A stretch of 64,000 bases of DNA from Aplidium turbinatum. Its lineage: Eukaryota; Chordata; Ascidiacea; Aplousobranchia; Polyclinidae. A program made the position numbers and the translations under genes. The notes below the pieces were generated by a model that had not been told where the DNA came from, searched no databases, and saw only the letters and a program-made list of their open reading frames with translations. Shown here one piece after another: positions 1 through 9,691 of this stretch. Positions within the stretch are counted from its first letter, which is position 1. Every line of letters begins with the position of its first letter. The DNA is taken from assembly GCA_918807975.1 (NCBI GenBank), contig OU964930.1:12952372-13016371 (forward strand), written 5' to 3'.

Positions 1-313
1 TTTGGTCAAATGCGTTTTTTCTAAATAACTGCTTTTCTACTCAAGGTAGATGCATTCAATGTTCAGAAAGCAGATAGAAAACCATGTTTTCTGCATCTTT
101 TAACACAAAAACTGTATCTCTAGCTGAAGTGGTTTTCGAGATATGCAGATTTGGTATTTTGAGGGAGGGCACAGAACTTTAGGGGGGGAGGGCCACCTCT
201 AAATCAACTTCAAATTTAAAAAAAATTTGCAAGAGTTATTTTTTCTGACAACCTCACCACTTGAAAGGGTGTCCCAAGCAAAATTCAAAAACTCAATTTT
301 AAGAGCCACCCTA
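1..313 (+). mobile_element. Right end of a TAGGGTG-family DNA transposon
   Basis: The first 313 bases match, nearly base for base, the right end of the element at 36,313-38,552 and, inverted, its left end. The copy ends in GAGCCACCCTA at 313. The rest lies left of the window, so its duplication cannot be tested. Confidence 0.85.
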
Positions 314-1130
314 GTGTCCGTGGGGCGTGTCATGTGAGTGAAAGTGACTAAGAGCAAGTAGGTTCATCACCCTCATACTCACTTTCAGAATTTTCCCTGG
401 GCTTTTTCTTTCTTAGTAAATCTTACTGTATTACTAAAACTTAACAAATTTTTCTGCATCTTGTTGTACTGTAGTAGTCTACTAGTATAATCTAATTTTG
501 TAACCAACTTTGCCTTATCAATATCACTCGGAGATCAAAGCCAGACATTGTGCCGTAAGACTTGAACTAAGTTACGCGTGATTAGTGTAGAAGTACCATA
601 CACTCCCATTGATTCTTGCGAAGAATTCACCTTTGTTACGCTGATTCAATGTCATCCATCGTTGAAGCAACGTAAAAATCAAAAGTTTTCCTGCTTGAAT
701 TGGAAGCTCTCTCGTTTGACGTGTAGTAGCTTAGATTGGCAATGTCTCCTCGTGCAGCCAAGATACGGTAGTTGGGTCCAGTTGTCGAATACCAGTGATT
801 CCACTTGGGGGCTAAGGGATACATACAGTATTAACATTTTCTAGATGCGAGCTAGAATGTGTGGGAAATTATATTCTCGCAACAATATTGTTCGTGCTTT
901 GCAATGACGATTTGTATCGCTAGTTCCTGTGTTATTTTTCGGCGGACAAATATGACCGATCTAGAAGGTACTTCCCGCGGACATCAAATGCTGTGACGGC
1001 GGACATGTCCGCGGTGTCCGCCGTGAATTTCGAGGCCTGCATAATATCAAGAAACAAAACGGAACCTAACATAGAACACACAAGCAGGTGCACCCATTTT
1101 ATTGACGTGTGCATTTTTAAATTGCATGTA
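314..1130. other. No gene seen; short GCGGACA-rich patch
   Basis: I see no supported coding exon. Around 940-1,043 there is a GC-rich patch with several GCGGACA/TGTCCGC words, ending in AATTTCGAGGCCTG, which resembles the terminus of the hAT-like element at 42,174-43,446. It may be the end of a small related element; I could not find its other end. Confidence 0.4.
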
Positions 1131-1383
1131 CCGTATTTTACGGACCATAAGGCGCACTGGACTATAAGGCGCACTGTCAATAAATTGCTTTGATTAGTTT
1201 TTTGTTCATACATAAGGCGCACCGGACCATATATAATAGTATATCGGTACTGGTTTTGAGTGTAGGCAATAAAGCACTACCGCACTTGATCCATACATAA
1301 GGCGCATTGGACCATAAGGCGCACGATCAATTTATGAGAAAAAAAAAGAATTTAAAGTGCGCCTTATGGTCCGTAAAATACGG
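1131..1383. mobile_element. TA-target MITE with CCGTATTTTACGGACC ends
   Basis: Inverted termini CCGTATTTTACGGACCATAA and its complement lie just inside TA dinucleotides at both ends. Inside are repeated 'aaggcgcac' words. No coding. The TA duplication fits Tc1/mariner-type mobilisation, and the end sequence predicts excision scars of the form TACCGGTA or TACGGTA, which are seen elsewhere in the window. Confidence 0.75.
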
Positions 1384-1392
1384 TAATAAAAA

Positions 1393-1513
1393 AAATTATT
1401 ATTAACCGTTTTTGCTCTAATTTGCCTCTTATGTTTTTGGCGGACCGTGAGTCGTTGAAAAAATTGCAAGGGGACCGTTCAACAAATATTTCGAAAAAGT
1501 TTGAGAACCACTA
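1393..1513 (-). mobile_element. End fragment of a hAT-like element (TAGTGGTTCTCAAAC)
   Basis: Read on the minus strand from 1,513 the sequence begins TAGTGGTTCTCAAACTTTTT, a start typical of Charlie-like hAT elements. It interrupts the low-coordinate end of hAT-like copy A. The partner end was not located. Confidence 0.5.
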
Positions 1514-2159
1514 CAGCAATAAAAATGCCATTGCAAAATGAGCCTTTATTAGGACAAAAATTGTTCAAAATTTCTTCGAGTGTGATTTACTCGCAGCGGG
1601 AGTTTAATCAACAGAAACATCGCACCAAGACCTCACTTCGGACTAATTTACTTGCTGCGAACACCCACGCGCAGTAGGGTGATTCAAAATCGATGAAAAA
1701 AATTTTTTTTTGAAATTTTTAACTCTCACCCCCTAAAAGTGTGATGAGTAAAGCAATAATACGATACATAAAAAAAATTTTGTCCTACCTAACGGATTAG
1801 TGGTGGCACATCCAGTTAATTTTTGCAAATTGGATGAAATTTATTAAAAAATAACATAAAATATTATTATGTCATTGAAATGGTGGATTTACTGATTCAC
1901 AATATTCCACAAAGGAAGAATAACACCTAAAACACAAATACATGCTAAAAAAACTATATAAAGCTAGAATACAGCCTGACAAATTAACACACACAAAACA
2001 AACAACAAAAAATTCGCATTTTTGTTGCATCAATAATAGTTGATAAATATCAAAAACACTGTCTTTAAAAGTCATCAAATATTTACAAAGATTCAATGAA
2101 TGCAGAAATGTTATTTTGTAATGTAGAATGTGTTCAGTCGTTATCACAAAGTTTATGCA

Positions 2160-3316
2160 CATTATTGTTTTTCAATCTGTCTCAATGGTATTCTTCCACT
2201 ATCTGGAAAGTTTTTTTGTTGCTCAGTCACCTCTTGAAGAAGAAACTGAAATTGCTCTTCAGTCTTCGAAAGCAGCTTGTTAAACCGCTGTACCAGGGTC
2301 ACACCTCGTTCGACATGATCGTTACCGTAACCACTTTTAGAGCCAGCACCTGTGTTTTAGCTTTGGCATAATCATCTCTGTCACCCCAACTAGTCGGATC
2401 TAATGAAAGGAGCTCATGTGGAATGTCAAGCTTATGGAAAATTTCCATAGTGTCTTTTGACACAAAGTCCTGCAGCTCTTTTTCAGCAATTCTGGACGGA
2501 GGTTGTTTTTTGCCCTCCAGGTTTTGTTGCATTCTGAGAGAGCTCATCATTTTCCTCTTGGTTTCCAAGCTCACCGAGGTATCAAAAAAGCCAGAACCAC
2601 TAATTCTTCTGACATGTAACATATGTGGTGTGAAAGTTTATTTGAAGTAGCTTTTGAAAGACCTGAGCAGATATGTTTATACCCTTAGACTAAGAGCTAT
2701 TTCATTAAATTAAGATCTTGTCGTGGAGCCTCACCTGGCAAAATTCAAGTAATCCATGCTTTCACATGTATGTACTAATGAAGCAAAGAGGCATAGATCT
2801 GGTAGTCCAGTATCTTCTTTCTTAGGCAGCTTAAATTGGCTGTGAAAAAGCCAAATCTTGTAACAGTACAATACCTTGGGCTTGACATCCATCGAGCGTG
2901 GTGGAATGCACCTGGACAGCGGAAGGCAACCCCATTGTGAAGTTGTTCTCCTAAAAAAGTTATAAGTAATTCCAGCAGGTCTCAATAATCATCTCGTGGG
3001 TGTCTTTTAGACAATTGTTCATTTGCAAATGTCAACAGATCTGCACAAACTGGCTAGATGAAGTTATTGACATGTGCATCAGTTGGGCCTGGTTGGTAAT
3101 TGGATTGATCAATAAAGTTCCATTTTTCGTGAAACCGCTTGAAGAGGCTTATGTCTGGAGCAGAGGACATACCAGATTTTGTTCCAAATGTGTCTTTCAA
3201 AATAAGTTTCATAATGTGATATCTGCAAGCAAAGTGAAGCAAACTTTTCCCAAGTTTCTGCTCCAAAAGAATGCATGCACCAGCGACCAGCGTGTTGGCC
3301 GGTGTTGGAGGCAGTG
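2160..3316 (-). pseudogene. Transposase-like gene of TAGGGTG element copy 1, distal block
   Basis: Several minus-strand segments read as one decayed protein. 3,310-3,060 codes GACILLEQKLGKSLLHFACR followed by HIMKLILKDTF and SLFKRFHEKWNFIDQSNYQPG-like residues. 2,985-2,740 holds KVLYCYKIWLFHSQFKLPKK and a CLFASLVYT-like stretch. 2,600-2,190 holds a GFFDTSVSLETKRKMM stretch, SRIAEKELQDFVSKDTMEIF, RGVTLVQRFNKLLSKTEEQF and QFLLQEVTE. I recall this arrangement from large uncharacterised families in aphid, hydra and other invertebrate gene sets; that is memory, not a search. Stops and frameshifts separate the segments. The same segments occur in the second TAGGGTG element at 36,846-37,400, which ties the protein to this transposon type. 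Catalytic residues are not assigned. Confidence 0.7.
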
Positions 3317-3339
3317 GTGTCAAAGCGGTACCTCTAAAT

Positions 3340-3790
3340 ACCCATTGTCAAGCATTGTCAGGCATTGTCGGGCATTGTCGGCTTTTTCTGGGGTTGTGGA
3401 GCATTTTTGGGGGTTTTGTAGCATTTCTAGGGGTTGTCATGCATTTTCAGGGGCTGTCAGGCATTGTAGAGTAGCTACCTTCAGGCATTGTTGGGAATTT
3501 CCAGGCATTGTCTAGAATTGCCAGGCATTGTCGATCATTATCAGTGGTTGACGGGTTTGTTGGGCATTATAGAACATTTTCAGGCATTGTCGAACATTTT
3601 CAGGGGTTGTCGAGCATTTTCAGGGGTTGTCAGGCATTGTAGAGTAGCTACTTTCAGGCATTGTTGATAATTTAAAAGCATTGTCTAGGATTTCCAGGCA
3701 TTGTTAGCAGGCAATTACTGACAATGCCTGAAAGTAGCTACTCTACAATGGCTGACAACCCCTGAAAATGCTCAACCCCGAAAAATGTAG
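3340..3790. repeat. Degenerate tandem array of 'caggcattgtc' words with inverted tail
   Basis: More than twenty imperfect copies of words such as caggcattgtc, agcattttcaggggttgtc and gtagagtagctac follow each other with variable spacing. From about 3,715 the same words return inverted (tgacaatgcctgaaagtagc), so the array could fold into a long hairpin. No coding seen. Confidence 0.7.
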
Positions 3791-4070
3791 AGCTGCTTTC
3801 AGTGATAGTTATTTATACCAACAGCTATAATTTAGCATAAAAAAAAGTGAGAAGAAGAGTTTAACTAATCCATTTATTGATTTTAAAGTATTTTTTGTGC
3901 AAGACGCTTATTTGGGTATTGTTTGAAACTTTTATGCTGCTTGGAAAGTTCAATAGTAAGCATCAAAATATTGTATTGATCACATTTAGAAGGTGTTAGA
4001 CCATCTTTCTGTCAATTTTTTTTTGCTTTCCACGCACAGTTTACCTGGAAATCAGTATTTGTAGAACACG

Positions 4071-4872
4071 GGGTAAAATGGGTATGCTTATGATACTTTG
4101 CAAGAAGAAATGCCACGGACCTACAAAAAGATTTGTAGGAAGTGATTTTGAAGATTTGTGGGAAGTGGGCTCCATACATTTGATCCTACTAAAGTACAGC
4201 CTCGAATTGTAACAGCACTCAAGAGTTATATCTTCTTCAGCAGTCATCTCAGTCTCCAAGAAAGCTGCTTCGACAATCCATCATTAATACAATTACTCCT
4301 CCTGCATTAGCTGAAATGTAAGGTGCTCTAGCCAACTCCAAAAGGAAGAGAAAACGAGTACAGGTCAAGACTAGGGAAGTATTGACTGCAGATACTGCTG
4401 AAAAATGCCTATTTATAGAAGAACAACAAAGAAAGACTAAAAAATTGCAGTGGCAAGGAAACAGAAGTCGAATGAAGCTTGTTCCAGTCATCAATCAGGA
4501 GAGTCTGAGCATAATATAACTCATTGCATCACATGTAATAGCCAGTTGGAGATGGATACTTCAGAAAATAAAGAAAATTGGGTTGCATGTGATGACTGTG
4601 ATGTGTGTGATGAATGGACCTGTGTCTCTTGTCTTCTTTCTGACTTTAACATAGACACATACCGGTAGTGCATTTGCAGCCAATGCCACCAATAAACTTC
4701 TTGTCATTTGTATGGCAGTAGTTGTGTTGATATTTGATGTTAAATAACTTGTTACTGTATTATTTTGTATGCTTGTGTTTGTGGTTCTTTTTCCATGGTC
4801 TTCATTTTTCAATAATACAACAATAAAACAAGTAATACTGAGTATATGTATGATATACCCATTTTACCCCGA
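4071..4872. mobile_element. Pogo/Tigger-like element remnant with GGGGTAAAATGGGTA ends
   Basis: CGGGGTAAAATGGGTAT at about 4,072 is matched by ATACCCATTTTACCCCG ending near 4,871. The span contains the tail of a pogo-like transposase. Related words (ttaaaatgggtacc, cgtattacccc) recur at 4,880-5,080. No clear TA duplication is visible, so the outer limits are tentative. Confidence 0.5.
4330..4668 (+). pseudogene. C-terminal remnant of a pogo-like transposase with PHD-like finger
   Basis: The plus strand reads NSKRKRKRVQVKTREVLTAD, then EEQQRKTKKLQ, in the style of the basic tail of Tigger/pogo transposases (KRxRVQxKTGEVLT). After a frame change, 4,519-4,668 reads HCITCNSQLEMD, then WVACDDCDVCDEWTCVSCLL. 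This Cys-rich pattern resembles the PHD-like finger found at the end of many invertebrate pogo proteins. The DDE catalytic core is absent from the window. Confidence 0.55.
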
Positions 4873-5103
4873 GGCTTGGTTAAAATGGGTACCAAAATGC
4901 AGGTTCAAAATGATAGGCCTACAAGGTATATAAGTGAATATTTTTGAATATCATAAATATGACATATTCTACACATATCAAATGTTACATTGGAAAATTT
5001 ATTTAAATATTACTTCATCTGTTAAGATTTTACAAGATTTAAAAAAAAAAATTAGCCAAAATCCTACCCGTATTACCCCAGTAGACCCTATTTAGAGGTA
5101 CCC

Positions 5104-5362
5104 GTGTCAAAGCACATGGCCCTCACTTTCGCACTAACTTCCCATTCTTCAAATGCATTAAAAACAGCAGTTGCCATCATGTCTCCAGTTCCTGAAGCAA
5201 GTTTCGGTACCCAGAGAAGCTTGGAAATGCTGTGACCGGAAACTGGTATTGGTAAACGTTTCACATGCTGCTTGCCTACCAGATCTTCGAGGAGCTTGCC
5301 ATTCCATTGCACTGTTTTAGAATCATTAGAATGGAACTGATCTTTTATTTCATTCATAATGT
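5104..5362 (-). pseudogene. Transposase-like gene of TAGGGTG element copy 1, proximal block
   Basis: The minus strand reads SKTVQWNGKLLEDLVGKQHV, then RLPIPVSGHSISKLLWVPKL, an ATAVFNAFEEWEV stretch and RAMCFDT, where the insertion at 3,327-5,103 interrupts it. Across the duplicated flank the frame would run on to CFDTTASNTG before the distal block. A conserved Asp after hydrophobic residues followed by TxxxNTG looks like the first acidic residue of an RNase H-like fold, but that is inference. Upstream coding (5,363-5,690) is not recognisable. Confidence 0.65.
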
Positions 5363-5837
5363 CTAGTCAATACTTTTGTCGATATGGTAGAAGAACTTAG
5401 CCTGAATTGAACAGGGTCTTCACCCACCCCCGCCACTGTTTCTGCTGATATATACACGGATCTCCTGTCAGTGACCCATGTGCGATCTAACGCCACTGCA
5501 AGACCAGGTGATGACTTTTTCAGGCACTCTTTCTTCTGGTTTATGAAATTACTGCCATGCACTTGTAATATTTACCCAGTTTTTGACATACCGTATTCTA
5601 CACTTAGCATCTTGATTAAGAATTTCTCTGGTCCTGGTCAAGACGATGGTAGTGTATCGCATATAGGAAAACTATGAAAATTTTGCATGGGCTGTGCCAC
5701 CTCAAATGTTGTCTGATTTCAAAAATCTTTTGGAATACATGTTTTTGCATGATGCATCACATATCTAAGGGGTGAGAATGATGAAAAAAAAAATTTTTTT
5801 TTTTGAATCACCCTAACGCGCAGTCTTCGAAATTAGC

Positions 5838-6900
5838 TGGTGCAACCTAGTTCGTACCTGGGTTTTTTTTTTTCGGTCATTGACCGATTTTTTAGCAAAA
5901 TGTCCGAAAAAAAGATAGTCAATTCGGTCAAAATGTCCGAAAAAATATATAGTCAAATAACTATATATGACCAAAAATGACTTAAAATGACCGAAACAAA
6001 TAAAAAATGACCGAATTTTTTTGAGTCATTTTGAACAAATGACCGAAAAGTCTCAGCGAAAAAATAAACCCAGGTTCGTACCCTGAACAGTTTGTACCCT
6101 GAAAAGATCAAGAGAAAAAATTCAAAAAAGCCGAAGTCGCTGTTCGGAGTTTCCGCAAACAAACAAACTGAAAAAATCGATAGAAAAAAATAGAACAAAG
6201 CTGAAGTCGCTGATCGCAGTTTCTGTTTTTTCCGCTGTTTCCGCAAGCATTTTAAAATTTAGTAATGATCCTAAGAGCTTGCCCAAGCCACTGATCGCAG
6301 TTTCCGCACACATTTTAAAAGGGTTAGGGTCGAGGAAAAGATCGAGAGAAAAAATTAAAAAAGTCGAAGTCGCTGATCGCAGTTAACGCAAACATTTAAA
6401 AAAAATTAGGGTTAGGAAAAGATTGAGAGAAATTTTTTTAAAAAAGCCGAAGTCGCTGATTGGAGTTTCCACAAACAAACAAACTGAAAAGATCAAGAGA
6501 AAAAAATAGAACAAAGCCTAAGTCGCTGATCGCAGTTTCCGCAAACATTTTAAAATTTCCGGTAATAATCCTAAGAGTTTTCCGAAGTCGCTGATCGCAG
6601 TTTCCGCAAACATTTTAAAAGGGTTAGGGTTGAGATCGGAGTTTCCGCAAACAATTTAAAATTTCCGGTAATGATCCTGAGAGTTTTTGTTTGTTTGCGG
6701 AAAAACGGAAACTGCAATCAGCGACTTTGGCTTTGTGCTATTTTTTCTCTTGATCTTTTCAGAGGGAAATTTTTGAAATGTTTGCAGAAACTGCAATCAG
6801 CAACTTCGGCTTTTTTTAATTTTTTCTCTCGATCTTTTCAGGGTAGCCTACAAACTGTTCAGGGTACAAACTGTTCAGGGTACGAACTAGGTTGCATCCA
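5838..6900. mobile_element. Non-autonomous element, TGGNTGCAACCTAGTTCG ends, 8-bp TSD
   Basis: Ends TGGTGCAACCTAGTTCGTAC and GTACGAACTAGGTTGCATCC(A) are flanked by aaattagc at 5,830-5,837 and 6,901-6,908. The relative at 42,174-43,446 shows the empty site, gaaattagcatattt on its complement. The interior repeats blocks such as 'agtcgctgatcgcagtttcc' and 'gcaaacattttaaaa' about eight times in both orientations. No coding. A shorter relative lies at 49,187-49,404. Confidence 0.85.
5858..6073. mobile_element. 216-bp MITE with CTGGGTTT ends nested in the previous element
   Basis: CTGGGTTTTTTTTTTCGGTC and AAATAAACCCAG are flanked by a perfect 8-bp duplication gttcgtac (5,850-5,857 and 6,074-6,081). 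The interior repeats 'gaccgaa' and 'tgtccgaaaaaa' words. No coding. Confidence 0.8.
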
Positions 6901-7345
6901 AAATTAGCATATTTTTACTTAGCAAAAACGTTGCCGAGACCAAACGGCAAAAGTTGAAATTGCCTTGGCAATTGCTGTGAACGTTTATTACGAAAAAATT
7001 GTACCAAAACATGTAAAGGGAGAAGCGAAAATATAGTAAAGTAGTTTATCACGATCGGATTATTTGATTTGTTGTGATGTAATAATACCAAAAGTAGCGA
7101 CAAAGCGAGCAGCGTGATATGCACCCTGTTACGATCATTCACATTAAATAACGCAAGGGAAAAGTAAGTTAATTTTGGGTTGATTCAACGTTCGAGTCAG
7201 CACAAATCCATTTAATTTTCCCGGCGGGTTATATTGTGTAACAACAATGCCAATAAGAAATTTACGTTTGTAAACTTTGTTTTACATTAATTCGACATCT
7301 AACGACATTGAATTATCATAAAATAACGTTAATTGCTCAACCAGG

Positions 7346-7570
7346 TCACCGAAAACAAATTAACAGCTCCCTGTGAGAATATTGCCCATTTATCCAGTTT
7401 TGTACTACTTTTTTAATTTGACCCCGTAGCTTTTCTAATTCCGATTTGTTTTTGTCATAAAATTCTTTACAAATTTTGCAAAATACCACACTAACTTTTC
7501 CTTCTGTTCCCTCTGTTTGATAACCTAGAGCAGGTAAATTCCACTTTTTAACTGTATCTTCCTTCACCAT
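7346..7570 (-). pseudogene. N-terminal zinc-finger exon of a hAT transposase (copy A)
   Basis: The 74-codon minus-strand ORF starts at an ATG and reads VKKWNLPALGYQTEGTEGKV, then VVFCKICKEFYDKNKSELEK. The W-x-L...V-x-C-x-x-C-x-x-F pattern resembles the N-terminal BED-like finger of C17orf113/ZNF862-type hAT proteins. No catalytic core follows, so the element is non-autonomous here. The equivalent region of the relative at 42,174 has lost this ORF. Confidence 0.5.
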
Positions 7571-8187
7571 GATTTATATTCGCAACGACACCGGTAAACA
7601 ATTTATAAGCATTCGATGAAAGAATAACTTTCGTATCACAACTAAGCTAGTATTTATAAAGTTGCAAACTTTTTACAGTTCACAAGAGCATTGTCAGCGC
7701 ATAAAAAAGCTTGCGTGATGCTCTGGGTTACAGCCGCCATGTGACAAACGGTGAAGAAGCGCATAAAATTTTGTTTGATTATCATTAAGGAAGTGGCTGC
7801 ATTTATGGCGCCGTAAATACAGCCGTTCCATGCCTTTTTTCTAATCTTTACGTCGCTTTTAGTGCGCATGCGCGCTGTTGCTGAAAAAAGCTGATATATA
7901 ACTAAATTCAACTGTTTTTGCCAAGTGATACAGTGGCGCATGCGGTCTGCGTCTGACTCGTAGCCTATTCCCAAGGATATGAGTTCGATACTTCCAAGAG
8001 GTGTGTTTTTTTTTTAAGTTAAATTCTCACCTGAAGTGACTCAATCGTTAGGCTGCGCATTTTTGTGGCCGTTTAGTTTGTTTTTAATTCTGAACATCAC
8101 AACGAAAAAACAGTATATGACAAACATAGCAGAGATCTAGAAAAAGGTAGAAGTGACAAAACGCGGACGTTATACCGTGCATGATAC

Positions 8188-8404
8188 CAGATAGCCGAGT
8201 GGTGAGAACGTCTGCGCGGCGTTCGAAAGGACGCGGCCGTGTCTCGGTAAAGACACTTAATGGCAAGCCAAATTAAGGGGAACAGCTGACTCGAAGAGTA
8301 AATATGTCACTTCGCTGCTTCCTGTTGTATCGCATCTGTGATCGCAGTGTAGGCTACTGTATGATATCGCAATGGGCGCAAATAAAAACACGATTATTAT
8401 TATA
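8188..8404 (+). mobile_element. tRNA-derived SINE, family 1, copy in left palindrome arm
   Basis: The head ATAGCCGAGTGGTGAGAACG resembles the A box and D arm of a Leu/Ser-type tRNA, and GCGTTCGAAAGGACGC resembles the B box. The unrelated body ends in an ATT-repeat tail. The element lacks part of the tRNA region found in the copy at 18,640. Confidence 0.75.
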
Positions 8405-8430
8405 AAGCAGGACAATCAGTTTAAAATATG

Positions 8431-8805
8431 GCGTCGTCGTCGTGTGAGCCTCTGGGGCCGAGGGTCTATCCTTTTACCACCCCAAGATTCACGATGTTCC
8501 CGGACTACACTGGAAGGCTACTATAGAGAGCAGCCAGTCTTTGGTTTCGTCATCCATGACACGCAGACCTTCCACTCCGTTAGGTGGCTTGAAGATGGAA
8601 CAGTCATTGATGATGTGGTCTGCGGTCTGTTCCTCGGCACCACATTCACAGAAGGAGGAAGAGGCCATTCCCATTGGTGCATGGTTGAGCGGAAAAGCCT
8701 GACGTCCTGTCTTGGTAGTGTTAGGCCGATTGGGCGTGTGTCGGCGTCGGGGATGAACGAATAGAGTTTGGTGGCGCTTGACTTCCATTCAGAACTCCAT
8801 TTATG
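8431..8805 (-). mobile_element. 3' end of a jockey-like LINE in left palindrome arm
   Basis: The minus strand codes MGMASSSFCECGAEEQTADH, then IINDCSIFKPPNGVEGLRVM, matching the C-terminal CxC...H...C finger of the LINE protein at 11,867. It ends in a CGA-repeat tail at 8,431. It is 5'-truncated and was duplicated with the palindrome arm. Confidence 0.8.
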
Positions 8806-9254
8806 GTCCGCCCAAGCAGCCTCAGAGACGTCTTGTTCTCAAACCTTTAGTTAGGCTACGTTACGATTCAATCGTTAGGCCACGCATTTTTGTGGCCGTT
8901 CAGTTTAGTTTGTTTTTAGTTCTGACCATCACAACGAAAAATCAGTTTAATATATGGCACGGACGTAACACCTTAATAAAATTTTTATAAATTTAGAAGA
9001 GAAAAAAAAAGGCTAGTGAGTTTTTTTTCTTTAAAATTCTATAACTTATTCATAAATTTTTTAGGTGTTTACGACCGTGCCATATTTTAGGCTAAACTGA
9101 TTTTTCGTTGTGATGGTCAGAACTAAAAACAAACTAAACTGAACGGCCACAAAAATGCGTAGCCTAACGATTGAATCGTAACGTACCGGTAGCCTAACTA
9201 AAGGTTTGAGAACAAGACGTCTCTCCGGCTGCTTGGGCGGACCATAAATGGAGT

Positions 9255-9445
9255 TCTGAATGGAAGTCAAGCGCCACCAAACTCTATTCGTTCATCCCCG
9301 ACGCCGACACACGCCCAATCGGCCTAACACTACCAAGACAGGACGTCGGGATTTTCCGCTCAACCATGCACCAATGGGGAATGGCCTCTTCCTCCTTCTG
9401 TGAATGTGCCTCGGCCCCAGAGGCTCACACGACGACAACGCCATA
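9255..9445 (+). mobile_element. 3' end of a jockey-like LINE in right palindrome arm
   Basis: This is the inverted copy of the segment at 8,431-8,805, with an internal deletion that removes the second half of the finger-coding part and much of the 3' UTR. The CGA tail is kept at about 9,430-9,440. Confidence 0.75.
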
Positions 9446-9466
9446 TTTTAAACTGATTGTCCTGCT

Positions 9467-9691
9467 TTATAATAATAATCGTGTTTTTATTTGCGCCCAT
9501 TGCGATAACATACAGTAGCCTACACTGCGATCACAGATGCGATACAACAGACAACAGGAAGCAGCGAAGTGACATATTTACTCTTCGAGTCAGCTGTTCC
9601 CCTTAATTTGGCTTGCCATTAAGTGTCTTTACCGAGACACAGCCGCGTCCTTTCGAACGCCGCGCAGACGTTCTCACCACTCGGCTATCTG
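9467..9691 (-). mobile_element. tRNA-derived SINE, family 1, copy in right palindrome arm
   Basis: The inverted counterpart of 8,188-8,404, with the same tRNA-like head and ATT tail and only scattered differences. Confidence 0.75.

Larger units (their letters stand above)
3327..5103. mobile_element. Element with GGGTACCTCTAAATA ends and 10-bp TSD
   Basis: Left end GGTACCTCTAAATA and right end TATTTAGAGGTACCC are flanked by gtgtcaaagc at 3,317-3,326 and 5,104-5,113. The insertion breaks the coding frame of the TAGGGTG copy 1 protein immediately after its CFDT motif. Inside are a long array of 'ggcattgtc' words and a pogo-like fragment. A 9-10-bp duplication suits Mutator-like elements, but no MULE protein is present. 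Confidence 0.7.
1675..5815 (-). mobile_element. TAGGGTG-family DNA transposon, copy 1
   Basis: TIRs TAGGGTGATTCAAAA and TTTTGAATCACCCTA are flanked by a perfect 8-bp duplication, acgcgcag, at 1,667-1,674 and 5,816-5,823. The related element at 42,174-43,446 gives the empty site (about 43,194-43,207), which supports a clean insertion into copy A. The minus strand carries remains of a transposase-like gene in two blocks, split by the insertion at 3,327-5,103. An 8-bp duplication is shared by hAT, P and some other superfamilies, but the protein and the TAGGGTG termini do not fit one I can name. Confidence 0.85.

Noticed and set aside
930-1043. Complete small element ending in CGAGGCCTG
   Set aside because: Only one terminus could be found; no matching start or duplication upstream.
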